Assembly: GCA_947396885.1 (NCBI GenBank)
Contig: OX377206.1
Location: 90,703,960-90,767,959, forward strand
Direction of reading: 5' to 3'
DNA length: 64,000 nt
DNA from: Heligmosomoides polygyrus polygyrus
Lineage: Eukaryota; Nematoda; Chromadorea; Rhabditida; Heligmosomidae
Made by a program: the position numbers and the translations under genes. Below are positions 51,695 to 62,498 of this stretch, piece after piece. Position 1 is the stretch's first letter, and every line of letters starts with the position of its first letter. Under the pieces are notes generated by a model. It had not been told where the DNA came from. It worked only from the letters and a program-made list of their open reading frames with translations, and ran no database searches.

Positions 51695-53420
51695 AACTTT
51701 TCTGAAAGTTTTTTTCCATTGTTTTATAGTATTTGAAAGAAAATAATTTGCTTTATCAAAAACTTATTTTTGCTCTTTTTTATTACGATTTTTGTTATTT
51801 TTTTACTAAAAGTTTAAAAGCTCTAATTTTACTCAAAAAACAAAAATGACCTTGGCCGACAGCTCTTCTCTGCTTACGTTTGAGTTTTTTGAACAACGCT
51901 GTGCAGCACTCTAATGACGATAATTGGCTCTGCAAGAGTATGCGTTGGGTTTTTTGTTCGTTTCAGTTTTCGGTAATTTTCAAGGCATTAAAGTGGAGTG
52001 TCCAGAAGACATACATTATTTTTATCAAGAGCTCCTACTGTTTGGTTAGTTTTTTGACAGTTTTATATGTCGTTCGAAAGTAAATCCTTTAGTCTATCAG
52101 GAAATTCTCTTTGTTTTTTTCCCATTTTAATTTTCCCAATTTTTAGTGGAATGTTAACCGAGAAAAAATGTTCTTCCTCAACAGCTCCTCTCCAAATTCC
52201 GCTAAAAATTAGCAGAAATGGAAATGGAAAAAAGCAAGACCTATTTTCTGATAGAGCAAAGCATTATCTTTCTAATGGTGTTCTAGCAGAATTTGGAATA
52301 AAATGTTCAAAGAACGGCAGGTCTCAGTTTCCTACCTAATACGTTGGAGATTCACAAGATTATAAGTTCAAATGTTCTTACTTTGAAACAATTTTTTTAA
52401 AGTAAGAGTTCTTAGGCCTTTTGAAAAAAGTTTTTTTTAGTTTTTATCTCTTACGTCTAAGTTTAAAAAATCTCTAAAATCTAAAAATAAATTTAAAATT
52501 TCTTAAATTACAAAAATAAATTAAATGAGTTTATTTTTTATTTTTTACTTTTTTCTTGAGTTTATTTTTTTATTTTTTACTTTTTTCTTGACATTTTTTT
52601 AAAAAGTTCTTGCGAAGTCTTTTTAGCTGGTGCTTATAAACAGATAAGAGTCTGTCTTCGCTACCGTATTGGCTAAGCATCCGTGTTCCATTTAGTTATT
52701 TTTCAGAATTGAATAGAACGAATGGTGTGTTTAAATGCATATGCATGGCAAATGTAAAAATTTCCGCTTCGTTCCAATTGCTTAAAAAAATGAAGATATA
52801 GGGGAGCGTTCAGTTCAAGCCAGGTATGTGTCTTATGTGAAACTCTGGACATGTGCCACGATGTATTGCGACGTCTTTTACAGAGATTATTAATTTATTT
52901 TTAGATTTTAGAGATTTTAAAAATTTATTTGTAGACTTTAGAGGTTTTTTGAATCTAGCAGTTTAATTTAATTTTAGTGTTTTTGCTTTGTTTCTAAATT
53001 TGCATTTGCTAGACCGTTGTATACGACTTGGATGAATAGATAGGCAAGTGAGAAAATGATCATTGAAGTTTTCTCCTTAATCTTATGTTATCAGAATGAC
53101 GAAGGAAATATGAGAATTGCCTCGATATCAAAATGAATGGAAATGTCGCAAAACTGCTCGTAAATGTGCACAATCAGAAAATTCTCTACATCTTCCATAC
53201 GTCGAAGGTCGAACATCAATACTCTATGAATTTCAGACGGAACTTTTGCAAAAAGATTTTATCATAATTCTTTGCCGGTCCCCCATTTCCTTCAGATCCG
53301 TTCTTTATCGGCTCGAGTGGTCGATTTGGGTGGTCAGCGAGAGCGACCTGGGTGGTCAAATGCAGCCGAAAGTCCTTCTCCATGGTTGATTTCTGTTTCT
53401 TCTGCATTCTTTATATTCTA
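51695..53420. other. Very AT-rich stretch, no supported gene
   Basis: Long T/A runs and a 33-bp tandem (TTTATTTTTTATTTTTTAC) at 52540-52610. A frame at 53117-53389 is open for 90 codons without motifs. Confidence 0.35.
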
Positions 53421-53424
53421 AGAG

Positions 53425-53492
53425 ATAAAAGGATAAAGGCCAGCGTTAACTAATTCCTGTTTGGGATGCGCCGCGCATCCTACTTCTGCGAG
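53425..53492 (-). mobile_element. SINE-1 3' fragment
   Basis: AAAAGGATAAAGGCCAGCG tail and GGGATGCGCCGCGCATCCTA. Confidence 0.55.
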
Positions 53493-53502
53493 TTTTCAAA
53501 CC

Positions 53503-53575
53503 AAGAGACTGGAGACAGCGATTATAGGGATTACGCCGCCCCTCTACCCACTGCGCCACCATTGCTCGCTCGTCA
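53503..53575 (-). mobile_element. Degraded tRNA-like head
   Basis: Minus strand GGTGGCGCAGTGGGTAGAG has an A-box; the B-box position reads TTGGTTTGAAAA, decayed. Confidence 0.4.
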
Positions 53576-53910
53576 TTGCTGTTTCTAGCCAACTTGAGCC
53601 CGTCCTTCGCCTGCAGGCATAGGGCTAACGCCGCCAACGGCCCAAATTCCGTCGTCCCTAACTCTGCGCAGATTTGTATTGGGGTCGAGATATTTGCATT
53701 TCGTTGTTTCCCAGAGAGAAACGATCTTGCCCATATACAACACTTGAGCCGTGCCGACCTACCGTTGAGATAGTTTCCTGGTAAGAGGTGATTTGAGTGC
53801 GCGTTTAATTGGCTGAATGGTTTTTGATCCCCAGCAGGTGGTGATTTTAGTGATTATTCTTTCTATCGTGTTGAAACTTTCTAAGTAGGCGCCAAGAGTG
53901 TTCTGTATTT

Positions 53911-54134
53911 TTCATCGATTATTTCTATTTTTAGTACCGTACGTGTTCAGCATTATTGAACAACACTTTTATAACATCTAAAGCACTTGTCCATGCATGC
54001 TTGAAGTATAAGCGGAAACTTGTATATTTTTAATCGATTATTTCTATTATTAGTACCGTACGAGTTCAGCATAGTTGAATAACACTTTTATAACATCTAG
54101 AGCACATGTCCATGAATGTTTCAAACATAAGCGG
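53911..54134 (+). repeat. Tandem duplication, unit about 117 bp
   Basis: ATCGATTATTTCTATTTTTA followed by GTACCGTACG and AACACTTTTATAACATCTA occurs twice with about 10 percent divergence. Confidence 0.65.
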
Positions 54135-54651
54135 ATGCAGATACATACATATACAGATGTAGAAGAACACTTGACTCAAACCTTTGTCATCAGGATAAAG
54201 CTGGCGGTTATGAAAGAATTAGAAAGCCCAGAAGGCAGTTATGTCCGTTACATTCGATAAAAACCTATATTCCAGTATTCGTCATAGAAAATGAATAGAG
54301 CAAACTGCGAACTTAACAAGCCTAAGAAAAACAAAGGGTTCCACCTGTCACAATTTCATCTAGCGTTTTCTGAAGCGGCATTTACATTTGGAAGGGATAT
54401 GTTTTGTTATCTGTTATATGTACATCCACTGGGCTACTTTGGCACGAATCAGAAACAAATGAAGCCGTTCCTGGCTTTTCTGCGAGCTCGTAGATGATGA
54501 AAGGGACGGGTAATATGTGGTGACTTAGTCAAGAGCGAATTTAGTGCAGAACAGCGAAACAAAATTATAAGTAATTCCATACTTTTACCTTTGTTGAAAA
54601 ATATTTGTTTCAAAAAAGGAGTAAAATCGTTGCTTCTAATTTTAGTCTACA

Positions 54652-54657
54652 TTTATT
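54652..54657 (-). promoter_or_regulatory. Poly(A) signal after the 54.7-55.3 kb gene
   Basis: AATAAA on the minus strand about 80 nt after the TAA at 54735. Confidence 0.45.
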
Positions 54658-54734
54658 GAAGCTTCTTCTAAAAGAGTAAACAATGTCACAATATTTGAGA
54701 AAAAGATCAATCATTCGGAAAAAATTGGAGCGGT

Positions 54735-55277
54735 TTATATTTTCTTAACGCGCAAATGATATGACCTACTTAAAAAGTAGATTGGAACATTTCCAGGAGT
54801 GTTACCACCATCCAGTGCCGATCTATGACGACTAGAGTGAAGCCATGTTATAGGATTTGGTTCGCAGCATAATGAAGGCGTGCACTTGTAGAGTATTACC
54901 GGCTCTTTCACGTGATGAAGATGCGCAATTAATAGCTTGGAGTAGCACCACAACAGGGCTGGCTAGCTAATCTGGGGCAGTATATGATCCTTGTTGTTGC
55001 AAACAGGATTATTTCCACTTGATGACATGCAATAATACGTAAAAGACATGGTGGTGTAGATGACCATGATCTTCATTCCGACAGGCCCAACACTTGCGAT
55101 GATCGTCAGAATCATGTACGAAATGTGTGGTTGTAGGCTATGACGAGCTCGATGGCACAGTATGCGTTAGAACTCACGGAGGGCTGAGTCCACTTTCATC
55201 TTTTAACGACTCGATTACTGCGGTCCAGTAGATCAATCTTAAACTTGGGTAACTAAACCATGCCATGTTATAGGTTT
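54735..55277 (-). pseudogene. Host gene fragment, membrane protein-like, one in-frame TAG
   Basis: Exon 55277-55178 (acceptor TCTCCTATTCAG, donor CCTCC/GTGAGT) reads NMAWFSYPSLRLIYWTAVIE. After a 40-nt intron ending GTCATAG, the next exon (55137-54735) reads HISYMILTIIASVGPVGMKI, a hydrophobic span, then Cys-rich segments (YYCMSSSGNN, SLCCEPNPITW) to TAA at 54735. Phase 2 joins the two exons. A TAG at 54963-54965 interrupts an otherwise continuous frame; it could be a TGG-to-TAG nonsense change, an assembly error, or be removed by a 47-nt intron (GTTTGC to GCTAG). AATAAA at 54652-54657 follows the final stop. The 5' part was not found; to the right lie repeats. Function unknown. Confidence 0.55.
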
Positions 55278-55309
55278 CTGAATAGGAGAGGATATAGAAC
55301 ATTCTCACG

Positions 55310-55480
55310 TCAAATTGAACACAAATTAAATAGGACGCCTTTCAAATGAAATTGGACACTTTCCAATGAAATTACGCGTTTTAAACCAAGTGGGCACTTT
55401 TCAAACGACACTGAACACTCCTCTAGGCGAGCTTGACGCTTTTGAAATCAAATTGAACATCTTCCTGTTAAAACGAGTTT
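55310..55480 (+). repeat. Dispersed quasi-periodic repeat (AAATTGGACACTTTTC)
   Basis: Repeated words AAATTGGACACTTTCCAAT, GAGCTTGACGCTTTTGAAAT, AAATTGAACATCTTCC every 25-35 bp. Related segments: 63195-63400 (plus), 16990-17118 and 55935-56035 (minus). Confidence 0.45.
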
Positions 55481-56064
55481 TTTTCACTATGCACTAGAGA
55501 CTTTTCGAGAAATCCAAAACACTTATTTTTGTTCGAAAAAAATTTAGTATTTCTTTGTTTATATTTTTGAAACCCTAAACGAGCGCCTAGTTACTATAAG
55601 TGAGCAAACTGTTTTAAACTTTATAAAATTTTATTTTTCAAGAAGAAAAATAAGGATTAAGGCTTATTATAGAGTACAAAAAGACAGCAATTTAAACAGA
55701 AGAGATTGCGCCATGCGTTCGTCTGCATCATTGTGGTTTTAGTTTGACTAATAGTGTAAATGCTGTTTAATTGAAACAGTTAAATGAAGATGTGTGCTTC
55801 TTTCGGAATAGTTTTTAATGTTTAAATTTCTAAATGTTTATTCACTTATTGGCAGATAAGTTATTAATTCAAGAAAAGTCGTACTACGTTTTCGTTGTCA
55901 GAAAGTTATTATTTAATTTTTTGGAGAATGTATAGCTTGAACTGAAAGGACATTTTGATTTGGAAGATGTTTGGTTTAATTTTAGAAGCGTCAGGCTGAC
56001 CTAGAAGAGTATCCAATTTGCCGTAAAATTCCGTAAATCCACAAAAGAGAAAAGCAGTACACAT

Positions 56065-56140
56065 TAGAATTTTTTATGAGATATACCACAGAAGTATTTA
56101 GAATTTTTTATGAGATATACTACAAAAGTATTCAGAAGGA
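56065..56140 (+). repeat. Tandem duplication, unit about 36 bp
   Basis: AGAATTTTTTATGAGATATA followed by C(C/T)ACA(G/A)AAGTATT is present twice. Confidence 0.6.
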
Positions 56141-56323
56141 TGGCGAGGCCCAAATTGGGATTGGTTAACGTCGCTTTTATTACTTTTTTTATCTACTTGA
56201 TGACGTTTCTGACTGCTAAGAAAAGGTGTACGTTTTCCAGTAGCTGATATGAGTTATAGGAGTAATCGAGAAGCGGACACATGCTTCTTCGAATTATAGT
56301 ATAGCATAGTGTAGTGGCAGCAT

Positions 56324-56614
56324 GGGCGCGTGCGGCGCAGTCGGAGGAGGCGCGACTGTCGCGTGCACCCGATACAGGTTCCTGGTTCGGATTCAGGCCA
56401 ATCAAGCCTTCCATCCCTCCGGGTCGGTGAATTGGTACCAGACTCGTCTGGGAAGGATAAAGCGCTGACTTGTTCATCGGCTGGCCACCGCAAGTCATTG
56501 TATGGCCAAATACGCATTCATGTCGCCTCCACGAATCTCGTAGGAGTAGAATGCGCTGGCGCATCCCAGAAGGGATTGAGTAACGCCGTGCCGTCCTTTA
56601 TCCTTTTATCCTTT
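56324..56614 (+). mobile_element. SINE-1, full length
   Basis: Head GGGCGCGTGCGGCGCAGTCG, tail CCTTTATCCTTTTATCCTTT. Confidence 0.8.
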
Positions 56615-56936
56615 ATAGTGTAGTATGAATAAATAAATAAATGAATACATAAAGCAGAAAGCATAAGTAGAGTATGAAGTACAAATATAAATATTCTTTA
56701 CGTAGGATAGAGGAGCAATGTAATATTTGGTAAGCGGGCGGATAGATGAGCGCATGAACCCTTGTTTAGCTTCGCGCTGCAGTGCGTGGGGATCGGGTTT
56801 TCTGATTTCAATCACAACACACAGCGCGAAGAAGCTACTAGACGGAGCACGAGAGGGCGATCTCGCCCTACGACGGATGGGATGAGCCTGAGGAAGAATG
56901 GGATTTGAAGTTACTACGAGAAGAGAAATGAGGGGA

Positions 56937-57295
56937 ATCATCAAGCTTCTTTTCGATAAAAGTGGTCTGACGAGGAGAGCCTCCAAAAAGGCGGTGAGCT
57001 TTTGCGATGCAATTCTTACAGGATGTAGGGTCCCGTGTGTGGAGTTCAAAACCGTAATTAATTTTTTTCGGAATGCTGTTCTGTGGTCGAAAAAAGGCGT
57101 GCAGAAGAGCGAGCGCGAGTTCATCACGCTCTGCTGCCACTAAACCCATCGGCTGGCGCAATGGATAGCGATGTCGCGTCTCGGCCGGACCAAGTAGATT
57201 TTACGGTTCGACCCCCGGTGTCGCCACAGTTTTTGCACATATCGGCTCGTTATTATCATGTGCTTGCGTGATCACAGAAATCAGTTTGTACACGA
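56937..57295 (+). mobile_element. SINE-3-like element, tRNA-like core, left arm of an inverted pair
   Basis: A-box TGGCGCAATGG and B-box GGTTCGACCCC near 57155-57215, then GTGTCGCCACAGTTTTT. The flanks (GAGAGCCTCCAAAAAGGCGG, GGGTCCCGTGTGTGGAGT) recur inverted at 57.6-57.8 kb. Confidence 0.6.
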
Positions 57296-57342
57296 TCAAT
57301 ACTTTTAGTAAGTAAATGACCCTTTTTCTGCTTTCATTTCAG

Positions 57343-57449
57343 CTACCTCTCAAGGGATCGTATTTGCATTGTATCATATCAACAACGATACCGTAAATGC
57401 ACACAAACACATACACTTCACGGATAATTATGAATTTGGTTTGGTACCG
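57343..57449 (+). CDS. Candidate host exon, receptor ectodomain-like
   Basis: Bounded by a textbook acceptor (CTTTCATTTCAG) and donor (GTACCG/GTAAAT). Phase 1 in, phase 0 out, 35 codons open. It reads QGIVFALYHINNDT and later FTDNYEFGLVP. The pattern of a hydrophobic run, then H-I-N-N-D, resembles the first helix of periplasmic-binding-type ectodomains (ANF-receptor, guanylyl cyclase or ionotropic glutamate receptor). That is a resemblance, not a proof. The opposite strand is also open but lacks good splice sites. It sits between two inverted copies of a tRNA-like repeat. Neighbouring exons were not found. Confidence 0.45.
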
Positions 57450-57482
57450 GTAAATACTTTTATTTACTAAAAGCATTAATCA

Positions 57483-57840
57483 TGTACAAATTGACTCCTG
57501 CGATCACACAAGCAAATGATAATAACGACCCGATGTGTGCAAAAATTTTGGCGACATCGGAGGTCGAACCGTAAAACCCACTCGGTCCGGCCGAGAGGCG
57601 ACATCGCTACCCACTCCGCCAGCCGACCACATTCGCTTGGGTGGCAGCAGGACGTGATGAACCTCGAGCTCGCTTTTTCACACGCCTTTTTTCGACCACA
57701 GAATAGCATTCCGAAAAAATTAACTGCGGTTTTAGACTCCCCACACGGGACCCTAGTTCCTTTAAAAATTGCATCGCCAAAGCTCACCGCCACTTTGGAG
57801 GCTCTCCTTGTTAAAAAGGACAGAATGTGCTCCGAAAAGT
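57483..57840 (-). mobile_element. SINE-3-like element, right arm
   Basis: Inverted copy with A-box TGGCGGAGTGG and B-box GGTTCGACCTC on the minus strand. The pair brackets the candidate exon at 57343-57449. Confidence 0.6.
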
Positions 57841-58347
57841 AGCCCTTTTGCCTTTGTTCGATTCGGTTTTGCCGTGATAATCTCTATTCGACAAATTCTT
57901 CGGGTAACCGTTTTTTGTGTTCGAGGAAACGAGAATTGGTTTCAGGCGTCTTCGCTGGATTTCTGATGAAAAAACGAAGACGAATCTCCTTGAAGTGCAT
58001 GACAATTCTTTATTTTGACAAGCGCCGCTACAACCTAGAGCGCAGCCTACAAAAAAAAAACGGCCATAAATCGTCGGCTATGAAGTGACTGGATTGATGG
58101 CTGTGCATATTATGTAGCATTCCTGGTTCAGGACGGCGCAGTTAGACGTTGGATGGAGTCCAGTACTAGGCCTGACACCACCTGCTCCAGACGCGAGCTG
58201 TTCCGGATCAGGTGGAGACGATATGTATTTACTCTGTTAGATAGAAGTAAGAAGATTCTCCAAGAGCTATGGCCTCGAAGCGCTCGTTCCCAAAGTCGAC
58301 AGTTTTCCATCGTTTTCCCAGTTTTGCTGTGTTACACCTTTTTTTTC

Positions 58348-58628
58348 GGTGCGTGTGGTAGCGCAGTCGGAGGAGGCGCCGGCTGTCACAAGCACTTCGA
58401 TTCAGGGTTCTTGGTTCGGATCTCCCGTCCCAGTCAGCCAAACCTTCCATCCTTTCGATGCCGGTGAATTGGTGGCAGACTTGTCTGGAAAGGATGAAGA
58501 CTGACTTGTCCATCGGCTGACCACCAGAATTCATTCTGTGCGTGCCAAATACGCACTACATCTCTTAGAAAAAAATATGCGTGGCGTATCCCGCAGAAGG
58601 AGTGACTAGCGCCGACCTTTATCCATTG
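58348..58628 (+). mobile_element. SINE-1, diverged
   Basis: GTAGCGCAGTCGGAGGAGGC head; ends GCGCCGACCTTTATCC. Confidence 0.7.
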
Positions 58629-58685
58629 TATTTTTACATTCTTTTTGAAGAAATTTAACGAAAAAGAACTTTTTATAGAGGTTAG

Positions 58686-58748
58686 ATGGAGGACGGCGTT
58701 GATCAATCCTTTTTAGGGATGCGCCACGCATTCTACTTCTGTGAGGTT
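58686..58748 (-). mobile_element. SINE-1 3' fragment
   Basis: GGACGGCGTTGATCAATCCT and GATGCGCCACGCATTCTACT, inverted and 60 bp after another copy. Confidence 0.55.
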
Positions 58749-58819
58749 ATTCATCGCGCATCTCCTAATACCACTGCTCATTTTTATTAAATGTTTTTAC
58801 TAAAGGTAGACTTTATTAG

Positions 58820-59092
58820 AATGAAGGATAAAAGGATGCTTTACCCAATCTCTTATTGGGATGCGCCATGCATTCTACTTCTACGGGATGTTGTGGAGGC
58901 GATCTGAATGCGTATTTGGTCTATACAATGACTAGTGGTGGCCAGACGGCAAACAAATCGGCGTTTCATCTTTGATAGACAAATTTGTTATCAATTCGCA
59001 GAAAATTCCCGGCGGAAGATCCGAACCAAGAACCTCGAATCGGTAGCAAGCGACAGTCGGCATCCCCTTCGACTGCGCTCCACGCTTCCGAA
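58820..59092 (-). mobile_element. SINE-1, diverged full-length copy
   Basis: AATGAAGGATAAAAGGATGC tail to ACTGCGCTCCACGC head. Confidence 0.7.
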
Positions 59093-59094
59093 AG

Positions 59095-59755
59095 ACCACA
59101 CCTAAACTTTTAAACTTTCAATCCTGATTTAAAACTTTAAGGAGAATAAGAAATAATGAAAAAAGGCTACCAACTTAGTATTTACGTTCTTGCTTCAGTA
59201 ATCTACAAAGCTTTGGGTTCGACGAAAGTTTTGGCGCTTCAGCGTAAGTTCACTTTGCAGCCTGTGCGTCGTGGTTGTGTTGCAGCTCCATTTAAAAAGC
59301 GTCATAATGCTCAGCCCTTGCTAACAAGGTTTGCCACACAGCTAAAAACGCGTTATCGAATATCTACGTCACTCTAGGAAAAAAACGCGAAGCGATGCAT
59401 CTCGGGGGAACCGACAAACGCTGCACATTACGTGAGGATTCCTTCAGAAAGAGTGCAGCAGTGAAAATTTCATGGCGGTTTTTTGTATCCAAGTCACACA
59501 CTTATTAATGTCAAAGGATTCCTGCATAATTCTCATGGTGATTCTGGCCATAGTTCTGCAGAACTCCGGAAGAAGTCCGATAGAAGCGTTCTATTAACTA
59601 GATTAGGAAACAAAATCTATTGTTTAAAAGAAAGGCTGAATTAAAAAAGTATTCCGTTTCCGAAGAATTTCAAAAGATTCACTTAATAGGACTAGAAGAC
59701 ATTTACATGTTAGGCCTGTTAGGAATTCAGAATCCTCATTGAAGGTATGAAGAAG
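59095..59755. other. No supported gene
   Basis: A 73-codon frame (59156-59377) lacks motifs and splice sites. Confidence 0.35.
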
Positions 59756-59759
59756 TCAC

Positions 59760-59925
59760 GATAAAAGGATAGAAGTTAGTGTTGATAAAACTCTTCGCGG
59801 GATACGCCACATATTTTACTTCGATCTGATGTCGTAGCACGATATTCCGTAGAAGTAGAATACGTTGCAGATCCTACAAAGGGATTGTTTAATACCGAGC
59901 CTTATTCATCTTTATCTTCACTTGT
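59760..59925. mobile_element. Tail-outward pair of SINE-1 3' ends
   Basis: Left half is an inverted 3' end (ATAAAAGGATAGAAG, ATACGCCACATATTTTACTT); right half is a direct 3' end (CCGTAGAAGTAGAATACG, ending TTATTCATCTTTATC). Confidence 0.55.
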
Positions 59926-60036
59926 TACTAGGAAAGTTGACCGCTAAAATATTGCTGAAACTCTGGGCTTCGCGGAAAAGACATTTTTGATTTTGCTCGA
60001 ATATGTGCTAAAATCAGCGCGAAATTTTTGCTATTA

Positions 60037-60395
60037 GACCCCGTTTATACTTCCAACGCCGCGCGACGCATGAGTGTAAACTGGCCAAATTGATCGATCG
60101 CGTCGCTCGATCAATGTGGCCTCCATACGTGGCGTCGCGTCGCTCAGCGTCGAAGTATAAATCCTTTGTCATACTATTGCCCACGCCTAATGATATGCTC
60201 CCATATCGATCGGGCGGCGCGATGGAATCGATATGGGTGCATATCATTAGGCGTCGCTCGGGGTGAGCGATGGTATGACAAAGGCCACATGCTCCCATAT
60301 CGATCGGGCGGCGCGATGGAATCGATATGGGTGCATATCATTAGGCGTCGCTCGGGGTGAGCGATGGTATGGCAAAGGCCTAAGCGGGCCCTTAG
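60037..60395. mobile_element. MITE with CCGTTTATACTTC ends, interrupted
   Basis: GACCCCGTTTATACTTCC at the left. The right end is split: GAAGTATAAA at 60150-60159 resumes as CGGGCCC at about 60385. The insertion is the foldback at 60160-60384. Confidence 0.6.
60160..60384. mobile_element. Foldback element with an internal 95-bp duplication
   Basis: CCTTTGTCATACTATTGCCC at the left is mirrored by GGTATGACAAAGG. The block TGCTCCCATATCGATCGGGC is present twice (about 60195 and 60290), making a near-perfect direct duplication. Confidence 0.55.
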
Positions 60396-60399
60396 ACAA

Positions 60400-60899
60400 A
60401 CTTCTAGCCTCCACTCAACAAAGTAGATGCTTTGAATGAAACGCGAAAAAAGCCCCAAAGTATCCATCTGCAGAAGTGGCGTAGGATGCGGTCAGGGAAA
60501 AGTCTTGCTGTAGTCCAAGCATGAACTATAGAAACTCATCTAGCGATAGCTTTTAAGAAGCCATATCGCATATTAAATCGAGATTCGGATTGGAACGATG
60601 AGGCTTAGTTGAGTTTATGACGCAAATTACAAGCAGAGTTCTAGCGGCATAGAGAAGGGTACCAATCTGATGGTCTCCAGCATTCTATCCGAAGAAAAAC
60701 TAAATGAAATGGAACACGACTAGCCCTGAAGTTGATTGCATGTTTGTTTTTAGCTTGCTGCCAAGGTTTGTGCGTGAACGATAATGCTTAGTGAATTAAT
60801 GAAACTGAACTAAACCAACAGTGCTTCTCGTGTTCCCTACAGAGTTTTCGTTAAAAAAAGATCTGTGAGCAGTTGCAAAAAGGATGACAGAACCGGTAC
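60400..60899. other. Unannotated flank of the full-length mariner
   Basis: No gene seen; ends at the TA target of the mariner. Confidence 0.35.
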
Positions 60900-61084
60900 T
60901 ATTAGGTTGTTCGGAAATTGATGCAGGTTTTCGACCTCCAACTTTAGAGCAGGATTTTTTTGGCAAAACTTCACCTTGGAATAGTGCGTAATTGTACTGT
61001 ACTGTTACAAAGCTGGTTTTGTGTGCTTTCTCACTGTGCTATTCGTTTTTAATACAAATTACTTCGCAGCAAATTTTGAAGGCT

Positions 61085-62340
61085 ATAAATGGGCGTGTCA
61101 AAGCAGCAATATCGGCAGATTTATTTCTATGGTTTAAGCTCGGTCGTACTTCGGCGGAAACAACTCGAAACATCAACAAGGCATGGGGCCAAAGAAGTGT
61201 TAAAGAATCCTCTGTGATGCGCTGGTTTCAAAAACTTCGTCGAGGTGAATTCGATCTTGAAGATGAGGCAGGTCGCGGACGTCGCTCTGGCATGGGTGAC
61301 AACACGTTGAAGACCTTGGTGGAAGCCAATACACGTGTGACCGTTCGAGACCTTGCGAAAGGACTCTGCGCGAGCAAATCTAGTGTTTGGGAACATTTGC
61401 CGAAAATTGAAAAGACGAAGTTGGATAAATGGTTACCACACGAGTTGGAACCATTAAAAAAAATCGTCGGTTCGAAGTGTCGTCAGCGCTGTTTCTTCGC
61501 AACCAGAACGATCCCATTTCTCGACCCTATCGTAGATTGTGATGGGAAATAGATCCTCTACTATAACCGGCGACGACCGGCTCAGTGGTTCGCCCGCGAT
61601 GAAGCTCCGCAGCAGTTCCCAAGACCGAAATTTCACCAAAACAAAATCATTGTAACTGTTTGGTGATTTGCTTCTGGATTAATTCTTCACAGTTTCTTGA
61701 ATTTGGGTGCAACAATGGATAACGGATAAAGGACGGCGTTACTCAATCCTTTTTGGGGTGCGCCAGCGCACTCTACTTCTACGGGATGTCGTGGAGGCGA
61801 TATGAATGCGTACTTGGCCATACATTGACTTGCGGTGGCCAGCCGATGAAAAAGTCAGCGGTTTGTCCTTCCCAGACACCTCTGGTACCAATTCACCGAC
61901 CCCGGAGGGATGCAAGGCTCGGTTGGCCTGGGCGGGAAATCCGAATCAGGAACCTGGTATCGGATGCACGCGACAGTGGGCGCCTCCTCCGACTGCGCTA
62001 AATGCGCCCGTGGTTTAATTACCCAAGTTTGAGATCCCACACACCGTGCCTCCAGTATAGATCGCACGGTCAAGCCTTAGTTGTTCCAATACTCGTGCAA
62101 CAATGACGGCAGAGAAATACGTCCTACAGATTGATGAAATGCGCCAAAAATTCCGATCTATGCATCCGGCAGTGGTCAATAGAAAAGGACCGGTCCTTCT
62201 CCAAGACAACGCTCGAGCACATTTTGCGCATCCGACACTGCAAAAGTTGAACGAATTGGGCTACGAAACTCTACCACGCCCACCACATTCACAGGACCTT
62301 TCGCCAACCGATTACCACTTCTTCAAGCATCTGAGGCCGG
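61085..62340 (+). pseudogene. Mariner transposase, interrupted
   Basis: DNA cut-and-paste enzyme of the IS630-Tc1-mariner group. The N-terminal HTH region is visible (LFLWFKLGRTSAETTRNINK, SSVMRWFQKLRRGEFDLEDE, TVRDLAKGLCASKSSVWEHL), then DKWLPHEL. At the first catalytic Asp (IVDCDGK) a TAG at 61550 follows at once; homology continues (RRRPAQWFARDEAP). After the SINE, RKGPVLLQDNARAH and LPRPPHSQDLSPTDYHFF carry the second and third acidic residues (DD34D type). The end is cut by a MITE. Clearly inactive. Confidence 0.8.
61714..62009 (-). mobile_element. SINE-1 nested in the full-length mariner
   Basis: AACGGATAAAGGACGGCGTT tail to GACTGCGCTAAATGCGCC; interrupts the transposase after the QNKIIVTVW segment. 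Confidence 0.82.
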
Positions 62341-62498
62341 ATTCATCAAAAATTAAACCCATGGGTATTCGGGATAGAGGGGGTAGAGATAAGATAAGAG
62401 TCAGATAGAGATAAGGTAAGAGTCAGGGACGCAGGCTTCATCGTGGGCATCTCTACCCCCTATACCCACGGGTTAGTCGTTGATGAATCCGGCCCCTG
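62334..62498. mobile_element. MITE with GGCCGGATTCATCAA ends, inside a mariner
   Basis: AGGCCGGATTCATCAA and TTGATGAATCCGGCCCCT; inner CCCATGGGTAT and AGAGATAAGATAAGAGTCAG repeats. Cuts the transposase after DYHFFKHL. Confidence 0.65.

Noticed and set aside
53117..53389. 90-codon plus-strand frame
   Set aside because: No motif, no acceptor before the frame opens, and a different frame looks equally coding; AT-rich chance is likely.
57150..57240. tRNA gene
   Set aside because: Boxes are good but the acceptor arms do not pair and the unit is duplicated in inverted orientation with long shared flanks.
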